Positions 1 to 9,400 of a stretch of DNA of 32,712 nt are shown one piece after another. Each line of letters starts with the position of its first letter. Within the stretch, counting starts at the first letter, position 1. Position numbers and translations under genes: made by a program. Source of the stretch: Rhodospirillales bacterium (lineage in GTDB: Bacteria > Pseudomonadota > Alphaproteobacteria > Rhodospirillales > Defluviicoccaceae). The DNA lies in NCBI GenBank assembly GCA_007695045.1, contig REEP01000054.1, positions 1-32,712 of the forward strand, read 5' to 3'. The notes beneath the pieces are model-generated. The model made no database searches. It saw only the letters and a program-made list of their open reading frames with translations, and was not told the DNA's origin.

Positions 1-2521
1 TGGTCGCGCCCTCGTCCGCCTCCACCAGCAGCCGCCCCTGGAAGTCACCGTCCAGTGCCACCCAGGCATCCACCGTGCCGTCGCCCGTCACGTCGATATC
101 CAGTGCCGCCACAAACGGGTGCCGGACGAGATCAAGCGGACCGGCCACCGAACCGGTCAACGGGATCACGCCGTCGGCGCCGACGGTGAGGAGTTCCGGA
201 ACGTACAGCCTTACGGTGGCGCTGTCCTCGGCGCCGAAGCTGTCTTCAATGGTGTATGTAAACGCATCCACGCCGAAGAAGCCGGTGGGAGGCGCATAGC
301 TGAAATTCCCGCTTGTATAAAGCGTGAGCTGGCCCGGTCCGCCATACTTGTAAGTTACAGGCTTGATGGGATCGCCATCCGGGTCCTCATCGTTGGCCAG
401 GACATTGGCTTCGCCGATAGCGATGCCGAAGCGCGCATTGAAAAAGTCATCCCGGGCGATTGGCGGCTGATTCGGCACCTCGAGGCTGACGGTGGCGGTG
501 GCTTCGGCACCGAAGCTGTCGGCGATGGTATAGGTGAACGTGTCGACGCCGACGAAGCCGGGCGCGGGCGTGTACTCGAAGTTGCCGTTGGTATAGACTG
601 TCAGCTCGCCGGGACCGCCGTACCCGTAGCTGATCACGGTGATCGGATCCCCCTCCGGATCCTCGTCGTTGGCCAATACGTTGGCGTCGCCGATGGTGAT
701 GCCGTAGCGGGCATTGAAAACGTCATCCCGGGCGATCGGAGCCTGGTTCTCGATTGGAGGACCGCCACCCTCTCCGAGGTCGATCTGGACGGCCATACTA
801 TCTAGGTAATTGATTAATAGAAAACCCCCATCAACGAACCATTTCGTACTGGCCACCCCAACGTTAATGATGTCGCCCGGCAAATCAAGCATCTCTAATG
901 GCACCGTCAACGTCACCGTTCCGGGCGTGTCCACGTAGGGTCCAAGAGGCGCGCTAACGTGCACCCAGGCATCATGATAAGTTGTAGACGGCACACCTTG
1001 GTTGTAATCTGTAAAAGTTAGTGTAGTACCTGTATTTACAAAGTTGTCCTGTCGGTGAATTTCAATAATATATTCTGCCCCAAGCGGGGGGAATTCCGGC
1101 TGAGGGTGCGCGCTTCCTTGCGCAGGTACTTTATGTCCCGTCGACGGATTTTGGTCAACATCGAGAAATATCTGGAAGGTGACCCAGGGATCGTTGGGGA
1201 TCCAGCTTCCCACGACCAATTGCATCACCAGGTTGTCGCCACTGAGCGCGTAGGAGAATTCCTGTATGTCCAGCGAGGTGTAGATGTTGGGATCGTAGAA
1301 CACCTGAGCAGCGGTCGGCTCAAAGCTAAGTGGTGCAACAAGCTCACCGGTCGCCGTATCCAGCACGAATCCGTCAAGCACCGTACCGCCCCCGGTAAGC
1401 GGCAGCCCGAGAGGCTTTATCGCAATCAGGGGGCCGGGACCGTCATAGGCAAGCCGCTCAACAGTCATCGGATCAAACAAGTTTTGCGGGCTCGGATCTT
1501 TCAGAATATACGGGTCAAGCAAGGAACTTGAGAACTCTATACTCAATACATTCTCTGAAATGTTCCACCGAACGTCATCCAGGCTCCGGCTTCCTTTAGC
1601 TAATTCAAATATCTGCGTGTTTCCATATTCTGTGTATTTGACAGCAGCATATCCTGCCCCAAATGGATTGAAATCAAACGCCAAATCTCCACCAAAACTT
1701 GGGACAGCCCCTCCCATCGAGATCTGCCCGGTGGTGAGGGACCGATCTGAGTCAAACACCAAGCTGAAACTTGGCCAATTGGAACTAATATCATGGACAA
1801 ACTCCATATTGATATTAACTTGGTCGTTTATTATAATAAATTCAAATCTTTCAAGTCCGATACCGAAATTAAGGGAGCCGTCCATATTGTCAAATGTTGT
1901 ATGAATTTGAGACGGCTGACTTCCAACCTCCCACGTTTTGCTCTGAGTATTAAACACGCCATAATTTGGGGCACGATCGCCATGCGAAGCGGATGCGCCC
2001 GCGCCACTTCCGGGATATCCAACTGCTACAATGTCAATATTTGAAAAATCAACAATCCCACCATCGTAGGTTTGAACAGATAATGGGAGAAATACTACTA
2101 ATATATCGCCTTCGGGGAATCCTGAATAAACATATGGAGACATTGGTAGTTGGTTGCTGATATTTAACTCAGGCCAACCAAATAAGTTGCCCGGCCCTTG
2201 GCTGTATTGCCGAAAATAATCGCCTTCGCCGACGCCGTCTGGAAGCTGTTGCAAGAACGCTACAGGTTCGCCAACAAGAAATTTTACATCCACTCTAAAT
2301 TCATATCCCCTCAGCGATCCGAAATAGGTATCGCCCGTCATTGGATCCCGATCAGAATCAATAAATATTTGAATATCAGCATAGCGGCCAAAATATTTGT
2401 TGAGACCAATGTGTAATTCTAGCCACTGCGGTGTGTAAACAGCGTCTAGAAATATGAGATCATAATGCGCCGGAACCGGCCATGGATCAGTATCCCAGTG
2501 TATGCCAGGCGTGGATGACAT
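1..2521 (-). CDS. Large modular surface/secreted protein with cadherin-like repeats (partial, 3' end outside window)
   Basis: An open frame runs from an ATG at 2521-2519 to the window edge, giving at least 840 codons. A GGGAGGG Shine-Dalgarno lies 8 nt upstream of the start. No signal peptide is visible, so if exported it probably uses a C-terminal type I secretion signal beyond the window (inference). Residues 1-590 hold three diverged modules, each carrying an F-x-D-x-D-x(4)-TG motif with its first Asp near residues 55, 257 and 454. They are followed by two 92-residue repeats starting N-Q-x-P-I-A-R-D-D at residues 592 and 684, with VLANDEDP, GDPI, GVDTFTY and DSFGAE motifs typical of cadherin-like/Big_9 domains of bacterial adhesins. 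The D-x-D modules recall calcium-binding DOMON/CBM9-like beta-sandwiches, but that is a guess. Base composition is very uneven: 1560-2460 is AT-rich, unlike all neighbours. Function is probably adhesion or extracellular structure. Confidence 0.8.
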   Translation of the reverse strand, partial: MSSTPGIHWDTDPWPVPAHYDLIFLDAVYTPQWLELHIGLNKYFGRYADIQIFIDSDRDPMTGDTYFGSLRGYEFRVDVKFLVGEPVAFLQQLPDGVGEGDYFRQYSQGPGNLFGWPELNISNQLPMSPYVYSGFPEGDILVVFLPLSVQTYDGGIVDFSNIDIVAVGYPGSGAGASASHGDRAPNYGVFNTQSKTWEVGSQPSQIHTTFDNMDGSLNFGIGLERFEFIIINDQVNINMEFVHDISSNWPSFSLVFDSDRSLTTGQISMGGAVPSFGGDLAFDFNPFGAGYAAVKYTEYGNTQIFELAKGSRSLDDVRWNISENVLSIEFSSSLLDPYILKDPSPQNLFDPMTVERLAYDGPGPLIAIKPLGLPLTGGGTVLDGFVLDTATGELVAPLSFEPTAAQVFYDPNIYTSLDIQEFSYALSGDNLVMQLVVGSWIPNDPWVTFQIFLDVDQNPSTGHKVPAQGSAHPQPEFPPLGAEYIIEIHRQDNFVNTGTTLTFTDYNQGVPSTTYHDAWVHVSAPLGPYVDTPGTVTLTVPLEMLDLPGDIINVGVASTKWFVDGGFLLINYLDSMAVQIDLGEGGGPPIENQAPIARDDVFNARYGITIGDANVLANDEDPEGDPITVISYGYGGPGELTVYTNGNFEYTPAPGFVGVDTFTYTIADSFGAEATATVSLEVPNQPPIARDDFFNARFGIAIGEANVLANDEDPDGDPIKPVTYKYGGPGQLTLYTSGNFSYAPPTGFFGVDAFTYTIEDSFGAEDSATVRLYVPELLTVGADGVIPLTGSVAGPLDLVRHPFVAALDIDVTGDGTVDAWVALDGDFQGRLLVEADEGAT
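197..748 (-). repeat. Two tandem 92-residue cadherin-like repeats inside the adhesin gene
   Basis: The coding repeat has a 276-base period: the copies cover about 473-748 and 197-472. Each reads as N-Q-(A/P)-P-I-A-R-D-D, then F-N-A-R-(Y/F)-G-I, V-L-A-N-D-E-D-P, a GGPG(E/Q)LT strand and a G-V-D-(T/A)-F-T-Y-T-I end. The copies have diverged at many third codon positions, so the duplication is not recent. After the second copy the sequence changes to a DIDVTGDGTVDAW-type segment that could be another Asp-rich, calcium-binding unit. Confidence 0.75.
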
Positions 2522-2734
2522 GATCTCGTCCCTCCCTCGATGCGGAACGCACACGGTTCTTTGGCCTTCGTCAGGTGCGCCATGGCACACCCGGCAGGAG
2601 CAATTCGACGAGAGGGTTGGAGTTGAGGCAAGCGTGCTCGCCAACGCTCCGGAACAGGCCCCCCTTCCGATTGCCGTTGCGACCTTTGCTTAGTGAAAAA
2701 TAGAGACATATTACAGGTTTCGTTACAAGTTGTA

Positions 2735-2763
2735 TTTAGACAATTGAAGGCTGCAGTTATAAT
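2735..2763 (+). promoter_or_regulatory. Candidate sigma-70 promoter in the 470-base gap before the MscS gene
   Basis: A perfect TATAAT lies at 2758-2763, with TTTAGA at 2735-2740, 17 bases upstream, as a poor -35 match. It sits in an AT-rich patch (about 2690-2790) between the divergent adhesin gene and the MscS gene, and would leave a leader of about 220 bases before 2992. I see no gene, strong hairpin or other clear element in the rest of 2522-2991. The -10 is convincing; the -35 and the direction are not certain. Confidence 0.35.
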
Positions 2764-2991
2764 GCAAGCTATTATCGACATTGCAGCAAACGGATTGGAC
2801 CGGCGCTGCAACACCGTTCCGGGGCCGACAGGGGACGTCGGTTTTCTCGTCACCCGGCGCTGACGCTGGGGTAAACTTGCAGGCGCAGCGGCCTGAAATC
2901 GTGACCCCGCGCTGTCGGCCGGTGTCCCGGGGCGTAACTGGGCCGGATCGCGGGCCCCGCCGCCACCTGTTCGTCCGCGGAGTCACTGCCC

Positions 2992-4404
2992 ATGTCGGAA
3001 TTGCTGCCCGAGCCGCTCGCCGATGTCCTCGACGCCGTCCCGCTCGATCCGATCGCGCTGGAAAGCCTGCAGATGCGCGTGGAGCACTGGTTCCTGACCG
3101 AGGTTCTGGTGTGGTCCACGCTGGGGCAGTTGGCGGTGCTGGCGGCGGCGCTGCTGTTGGGGCGATTGGCCGCGCGGCCGCTGCGGGAAGCCCTGGTGCG
3201 CGCCATCGCCCGCCGCCGGCAGCCGGAGCAATCGCTCCGGCGGCTCACGCTCCTGGTGGCCGCCACCGCCTTCCCCATCGTCGCGGTGCTGCTGTTGTGG
3301 TTCGCCATGGCGGTGGCGGCGGGGCCGGACTGGCCGCGCCTTTTGATCAGCACGGCGGCCCATCTGCTGACCGCCTGGATCGTCATCCACATCGCCGCCG
3401 CCCTGATCCACAACGAGACGCTGTCGCGGCTGGTGGCGCTGTTCGCGTTCAGTGTCGCGACGCTCGGCATCCTCAACCTGCTCGAGCCCGTCATGGCCGC
3501 CCTGGACCGGCTGGGGCTGGAGATCGCGGACGTCTATATCTCCGTGCTGTCGGTGCTCAAGGCCATGGTGCTGCTGGCGGTGCTGCTGTGGCTCGCCACC
3601 GTGATCTCCCGCATCTTGGAGACGCGCGTCCAGCACGCTGAGGGGCTCACGCCCTCGATCCAGGTGCTGATCGGCAAGCTCCTGAAATTCGCGCTGATCG
3701 CCATTGCCTTCGTGGTGACGCTCCGGAGCATCGGCATCGACCTCACCGCCTTCGCCATCTTCACCGGGGCGCTCGGCGTCGGTGTCGGGCTGGGCCTGCA
3801 GCGCACGGTGTCCAACTTGATCAGCGGCATCATTCTGCTGATGGACCGGTCGATCAAGCCGGGCGACGTGATCGAGATCGAGGAGACCTTTGGCTGGGTC
3901 TCCTCCCTTGGCGCCCGCTACGTTTCCGTGACCACGCGGGACGGCAAGGAATGGCTGATCCCCAACGAGGACCTGATCACGACCCGGGTGGTCAACTGGT
4001 CATTCACCTCCGACCGCCTGCGCCTGCCGCTGCCGTTCGGCGTGTCCTACGATTCCGACGTGCGCAAGGCCATGGACCTCGCCGTGGAAGCCGCCCGGGA
4101 GGAGCCCAGGGTCCTGGAGGAGCCCGCCCCGGTGTGCCGGGTGATGGCCTTCGGCGACAGCGCGGTGGAACTGGAACTCAGGCTCTGGATTCGCGATCCG
4201 GTGGCCGGCATCGTCAACGTGCGGAGCGCGGTGCTGCTCGCTATGTGGGACAAGTTCCACGCCCACGACATCCGCATTCCGTTCCCACAGCGCGATCTCC
4301 ATATCAAGGATGCCGACGACCTGGTGGCGGCCTTGCAGGGGCTGCGGCACGAACGGAATGAGCGCGGCCGCCGCAAAGCCACATCGAGTGCGCTGGAACC
4401 ATAA
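2992..4404 (+). CDS. MscS-family mechanosensitive ion channel (first copy)
   Basis: This 470-residue inner-membrane protein should open under membrane tension to release solutes during hypo-osmotic shock. Several hydrophobic segments precede residue 250. The MscS core follows at about 260-295, with a Gly/Ala-rich pore helix (GALGVGVGLGLQ) running into RTVSNLISGIILL and the beta-domain sequence DRSIKPGDVIEI. The beta domain continues through WLIPNEDLIT and VVNWSF, and the C-terminal alpha/beta cage extends to about residue 450. The protein is longer than E. coli MscS (286 residues), with extra N-terminal helices as in larger MscS relatives. The ATG at 2992 is preceded by GCGGAG about 10 nt upstream. 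It stands alone, followed after 96 bases by tamA. Confidence 0.9.
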   Translation: MSELLPEPLADVLDAVPLDPIALESLQMRVEHWFLTEVLVWSTLGQLAVLAAALLLGRLAARPLREALVRAIARRRQPEQSLRRLTLLVAATAFPIVAVLLLWFAMAVAAGPDWPRLLISTAAHLLTAWIVIHIAAALIHNETLSRLVALFAFSVATLGILNLLEPVMAALDRLGLEIADVYISVLSVLKAMVLLAVLLWLATVISRILETRVQHAEGLTPSIQVLIGKLLKFALIAIAFVVTLRSIGIDLTAFAIFTGALGVGVGLGLQRTVSNLISGIILLMDRSIKPGDVIEIEETFGWVSSLGARYVSVTTRDGKEWLIPNEDLITTRVVNWSFTSDRLRLPLPFGVSYDSDVRKAMDLAVEAAREEPRVLEEPAPVCRVMAFGDSAVELELRLWIRDPVAGIVNVRSAVLLAMWDKFHAHDIRIPFPQRDLHIKDADDLVAALQGLRHERNERGRRKATSSALEP

Positions 4405-4452
4405 GTATCCTGCCCGCCTTTTCATCGATAGCCGGAACGGTTAATCAAGGCC

Positions 4453-4482
4453 GTGACGTTGTTGTGACAATGACGCTATACG
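4453..4482 (+). promoter_or_regulatory. Candidate promoter for the tamA-tamB operon
   Basis: GTGACG at 4453-4458 and TATACG at 4477-4482 are separated by 18 bases in the short gap between the MscS gene and tamA. Both hexamers match the sigma-70 consensus in four of six positions. Transcription would begin near 4489, just before the GTG at 4501. This is a weak call based on spacing and position. Confidence 0.3.
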
Positions 4483-4500
4483 CCCTCCGCGCGGGCAACG

Positions 4501-6495
4501 GTGTGCGCGCTCCGCGCGGGCCCGCGCCGGCAGCGTTGGCTCATTCACTTTCAGGAGCAGGTACAAAACATCTTGGGCGATCGGTTGCGGCCACGTGGGT
4601 ATGTCGGGCATTGGCTGATCGTCGCGGCGACGGTCGCCCTGGCCGCCGTCTCGGCCATCGCCGTCGGCGCTCAACCGGCTGATATCCTGCCACCTGGCGT
4701 GACGCCGATGGATGTGGATCCATTGGCGGCAGAGCCCCTCGAGACAGACGCGACACCGGCCCATGCCCCGTTTGCCGAGGACATCCCCGGCCTCGACTAC
4801 ACGCTCACCATCACCGGCACGGAGGACCCGGATCTGTTGCGCATTTTCGATGGGGTCTCTCTGCTGCGGGAACTGCGCGACCGGCCGCCCCGGACATTCG
4901 CCGGCCTGCTGCGCCGGATCGAGGAAGACCTGGACCGGTTCCGCACCGTGCTGCGCTCCGAAGGGTTCTATGGCGGCACCGTCGACTTCGAGGTGGATGA
5001 CGAAGCCGATCCGATCGAGGTGCGCATCACCGTCAGTCCGGGGGAGCCGTTCGGCCTCACCCGCTACGACGTGACCTACGTCTCCGTGAACGACGTGCCG
5101 CCGCCGACCACGCCAAGCCTCGAAGACCTGGGTCTCAGCATCGGCATGCGGGCACGGGCTGCCCGGGTCGTGACGGCAGAACGGCGCCTGATCGACCACC
5201 TCATCAATGATGCCCGGCCATTCGCCCAGCGCACCGACCGGCGGGCGGTCGTGGATCACCGCGACCGCAGCATGACCGTCGACGTGTTCGTGGACCCGGG
5301 ACCGCCGGCGGGGTTCGGCCCGGCGACGTTCGATGGCCTGGATCGGACCAAGCTCGACTACGTGGAGCAGTGGATCGACTGGAACGTCGGCGAGCCGTTC
5401 CGTCAGGACTCGCTCGACGACGTACAGTCGGGCCTGGTGGGCACCGGGCTGTTCACGTCGGTGGTTGTCACCCATGCGGACGCCCTGGATGCCGACGGCA
5501 ACGTGCCGGTCACCGTCAGCGTGATCGAGGACAAGCCGCGCTCCATCGGTGGCAGCATCGGCTGGTCCACCGACCGCGGCTTCGGCGGCCGCGCCTTCTG
5601 GGAACACCGCAACTTCTTCGGCCGCGACGAAGATTTCAGGCTTTCCGCCGACGTCGATCAGCTCGAGCAGGGAGGCCGGATCGAGTTCGTCCGCCCGAAT
5701 TTCAAGCGCCTGGACCGCCGGCTGTTCGCCACCGCGCAGGCGTCCAGGGTGGACACCGATGCCTTCGAGGGTTTCACGGGATCGCTGGAAACCGGCCTGG
5801 AGTGGCCGCTCGGCGGGAACTGGTTTGCGTCCGCCGGCGGCCTGATCGAATACAGCAACCTCGACGATGGCGAGAGCCGACAGTCCTCGGTCCTGGGCGG
5901 CATTCCCTTGAGGGTGAGCTATCGTGGCGCCGATGACGATCTCGACCCGACCAAGGGTGTGCGCTTCGACCTTGGCCTCACCCCCTTCGCCGGGCAGTCC
6001 GGGACCGCCACCTTCTTCCATCTGACCGAGATCGCGACCGCGGCCTATTACCCGATCGACCAACGGCGGCGTTATGTCCTGGCCGGACGGACCCGCATCG
6101 CGTCCATCGTCGGCGAGGAGACCAGCGTCATCCCCGCCAACCGGCGGCTGTACACCGGTGGTGCCGGCTCGATCCGCGGCTTCGGCTTCCAGCTGGTGGG
6201 ACCGCTGGACGCCGCCAACGACCCCATCGGCGGGCGGTCCGCGCTGGAACTGACCGGCGAACTCCGGGCCCGGATCTGGGGCAATTTCGCGGTCGTTCCG
6301 TTCGTCGCGGCGGGTAACGCCTATGACAGGTCGTTGCCCGATTTCTCGGAGCCGCTGCGGTGGGCGGCTGGGCTCGGATTGCGCTACCATACCCCGATCG
6401 GCCCGGTGCGCCTGGACGTGGCCTTCCCGGTCAACCGCCGCCCGGATGTGGATGACCGGTTTCAGTTCTATATCAGTATCGGACAGGCGTTCTGA
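4501..6495 (+). CDS. tamA: TamA-type outer-membrane assembly factor (Omp85 superfamily)
   Basis: TamA is an Omp85 beta-barrel that works with inner-membrane TamB in outer-membrane protein insertion and envelope lipid traffic. From the GTG at 4501 the product is 664 residues. A hydrophobic signal core lies at about 38-57 (WLIVAATVALAAVSAIAVGA). POTRA-like regions follow to about residue 330, including a segment around GEPFRQDSLDDVQSGLVGTG. The 16-strand-type barrel begins near SIGGSIGWSTDRGFGGRAFW, and the Omp85 lid-loop motif GAGSIRGFGFQ is at about residues 553-563. The chain ends in the aromatic FYISIGQAF. The start is uncertain: a TTG at 4573, 15 nt after a GGAG, would trim a long N-terminal region. 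tamB begins two bases after the stop, the usual tamA-tamB order. Confidence 0.88.
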   Translation: MCALRAGPRRQRWLIHFQEQVQNILGDRLRPRGYVGHWLIVAATVALAAVSAIAVGAQPADILPPGVTPMDVDPLAAEPLETDATPAHAPFAEDIPGLDYTLTITGTEDPDLLRIFDGVSLLRELRDRPPRTFAGLLRRIEEDLDRFRTVLRSEGFYGGTVDFEVDDEADPIEVRITVSPGEPFGLTRYDVTYVSVNDVPPPTTPSLEDLGLSIGMRARAARVVTAERRLIDHLINDARPFAQRTDRRAVVDHRDRSMTVDVFVDPGPPAGFGPATFDGLDRTKLDYVEQWIDWNVGEPFRQDSLDDVQSGLVGTGLFTSVVVTHADALDADGNVPVTVSVIEDKPRSIGGSIGWSTDRGFGGRAFWEHRNFFGRDEDFRLSADVDQLEQGGRIEFVRPNFKRLDRRLFATAQASRVDTDAFEGFTGSLETGLEWPLGGNWFASAGGLIEYSNLDDGESRQSSVLGGIPLRVSYRGADDDLDPTKGVRFDLGLTPFAGQSGTATFFHLTEIATAAYYPIDQRRRYVLAGRTRIASIVGEETSVIPANRRLYTGGAGSIRGFGFQLVGPLDAANDPIGGRSALELTGELRARIWGNFAVVPFVAAGNAYDRSLPDFSEPLRWAAGLGLRYHTPIGPVRLDVAFPVNRRPDVDDRFQFYISIGQAF

Positions 6496-6497
6496 GC

Positions 6498-9400
6498 ATG
6501 GCTGAGCCCGAGACACCGCAACCGAACGATCAGGCCGAGCGTCCTCGGCGTCGGCGCTTCCGGCCGTTCCGCTGGCTGGGCTGGACCCTGGCGGTGGTTC
6601 TGGCGCTACTGATCGGCGCAGGCGTCGCGGGCTATGCCTATCTCCAGACCGAAAGCGGCCGTCAGACCCTGGCCGGCACCGTGGAGCGACTGGTTTCCGA
6701 CCCGGAGGGCGTCGTCCTCACCATCGGCGCCATCGGGCCCGGCCTGCCCACGCGGCTGCTGGTGGAAGATGTGACCCTGGCCGATCCGGACGGCCTCTGG
6801 CTGACGGTTCGACGGGCCGAGCTGGACTGGTCGCCCCGCGCTCTCTTCAGACGTCAGGTGCGCATCACGGAAGTGGCCGCCGACGACATCCATCTGATGC
6901 GGCTGCCGACGGTGCCGGCGCCGGCGGAACCGGAACCGACCCCGCCGGAACCCACAACCTTCGAGCTGCCGGCGCTGCCGGTGAGCGTCCGGGTGGACAG
7001 CATCGCCGTCAACGATTTCGCGCTCGGCGAAGCGGTGGCGGGCGAAGCCATGGTGCTCGATCTCACCGGCCGGCTAGCGGCTCCGGTGGACGAGAGCATG
7101 CAGTCGGAGCTTCGGCTGGTGCGGACGGATGCACCCGGAACCGTTGCCACCCTCGTCGCCGACTATGACCGGAGTACCGATCACCTCAGGCTCGATCTGG
7201 ACGTGGTCGAGCCCGCGGGCGGGCTGATCGTCCGTCTCGCCGGGCTGGAGCCCTATCCGGAGGCCCGCGTGAGCCTGAGCGGCGCCGGCCCGCTGTCCGA
7301 CTGGCAGGGCACCCTCGAAGCCGAGATCGGCGCCTTGGTGGACGCCGATGCCAACATCAACATCCGCCGGACCGATGGGCTGGTTGCGACCATCGACGGA
7401 CGGGCTCGGGTGTCCGGGTTGGTCGAGCCCCCGGTCCGCGCCCTGGTCGAGGACACGGTGGTGTTCTCCGCGGCGGTGGAACGCGCGCCGGACGGCGTGA
7501 TTGCGATCCGGAAGCTGGATGCGGAGAGCGCGGCCGTCGCTATTTCGGGCACGGGACGGCTGGACCCGGCGGCCGACGCCGTGGACGCCTCCCTGGCGGT
7601 CCGGGCGCTGGACCCGGCGCGCTGGCAGGGGCTGACCGCGCCGGCAACCTTCGATGCCCTGGACCTGCAGGCGCGGATCACCGGCACGCTCGCCATGCCC
7701 GAACTGGTCCTGACCGGGTCCCTGACCGAGCTCGTTGTGCCGGATGTGCTGACGGCGGCGGCGGTGGACCTGGAAGCCACAGTGCAACCGGCCAGCGACG
7801 ATACGGCCCTGGGCCAGGGGCCGCTTGCCATCGCCGCAACCGTCGACGGGCGCGATGTCGTCGTGGCGGAGCCGGCGCTGGCCGGGCTCACCGGCCCGCG
7901 GCTGCAACTCACCGCCGACGGCATGCTGGATCCCGCCAGCATGGACCTGGACCCTATCGCCATATCGGTCGAAAGCGGGCCGTCCCGCCTGGCCGCTTCC
8001 GGGCGGATCAACCTCGGCGACGGCAGCATCGATGCGGTGGTCGACGCCGACATCGGTGATCTGACCGCCCTCGGCGACGCCTTGGAGCAGCCGCTGGCCG
8101 GCGCCGTCACGCTCAGCATCGGGGCTCAAGGCAACGTCTTCGACGCCACCCTGGCCGGCCCGATCGACGGCGCGGTGTCCGACCTGTCGCTGGCGGACCC
8201 GGCGCAGGATGCCCTGCTTGGCGGCCGTCTCACCCTCGACGGCCGCTATGACCTGACCGCGGGAGAAACCTTGTCGCTGGAAGCCGCCCTGTCGGCGGCG
8301 ACTCCGCTGTCGCTCACGGCCACCGCCAGCTTGACCGACGGCTTGCAGATGGTGGATGCCCGCTATCGCCTGGACGTGGGCGACCTCGCCCTGGCGTCGG
8401 ACCTGGCCGGGACCGAGCTTGGCGGTTCCTTGCGGGTGGAGGGTACGGCGGAAGGCCCGATCGCCGATCCCGTCGTGGCCGCGACCGCCACCTTGGACCA
8501 GGCCCGTTTCGATACCGTGTCGGTGCCGCAGGCGACCCTGACCGCCTCGGCCAGCCGCGTGGCTACGGCTCCGACCGGGACCTTGGCGCTTCGCGCGACC
8601 ACCGACTTGGGGCCGGTAACAGCGGACGTGGCCTTCGCGATGCCCACCCCCGAACGCCTCACGCTGCGCGAGATTGCGCTGACCTTGCCGGCGGTGCGCG
8701 CCGACGGCGCCCTGGTTGCGTTGCTCGATCAGGGCCTGGTGGATGGCCAGATCACGGTTCGGGTCCGGGGCGAGCCGGCGGGAACCGACCTGGCCGGCAT
8801 CCGGATCGCGGGCTCGGCCGATGCCGATGTGCGACTGGTCCCCGAACGCGGGACGCAGACCGTCCGTCTCGATCTCTCGGCCGAGCGGTTTGCCGCGGTT
8901 ATCGATGCCACCCGGCTGTCGATCGGCAGACTTGCCGCCACTGCGCGGGTGGGCGATGCCTTCGGCACGCCGCAACTCCAGGTGCAGATGGAAGCGTCCG
9001 ACGTCGGGACGGCCGAGTTCATGGCCGCATCGGTCGCCGCCACGCTGGACGGGCCCCTGACCGATGCCGCGTTCACCCTCACGCTGGACGAGGCCGGCGC
9101 GCCGCCGCTATCGGCCGATGCCGCCGGGCGGCTGGCGCTCACCGATGCCGCCACGCAGGTGCGCCTGGACCGGCTCGACGGCACCATCGACGATATCCCG
9201 CTCAGGCTGGAAAGGCCGGCAATGGTGGCCGTGGCCGGCCCGGAAATCAGCGTGCGCGATCTCGTGCTGGCCATAGCCGATGGCCGGATCCGCGCCGACG
9301 GCCGGTTCGGCGGCGCCGCCACCGCCGCCACCATTCGGATCGAGAGCCTGCCCGTGTCGCTGGCGGAGCTGGTCATGCCCGGCGCGCGCCTCCGGGGTCG

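Noticed and set aside
2446-2853. 135-codon minus-strand frame over the adhesin start and upstream region
   Set aside because: It overlaps the well-supported adhesin start in another frame, lacks a ribosome site and has no recognisable protein features.
4441-6516. 691-codon minus-strand frame opposite tamA
   Set aside because: It mirrors tamA and is a by-product of high GC content; its His/Arg/Gly-rich translation looks like an antisense shadow.
7074-8975. 633-codon minus-strand frame opposite tamB
   Set aside because: It is antisense to a strongly supported TamB gene and has repetitive Arg/Gly/Gln composition without family motifs.
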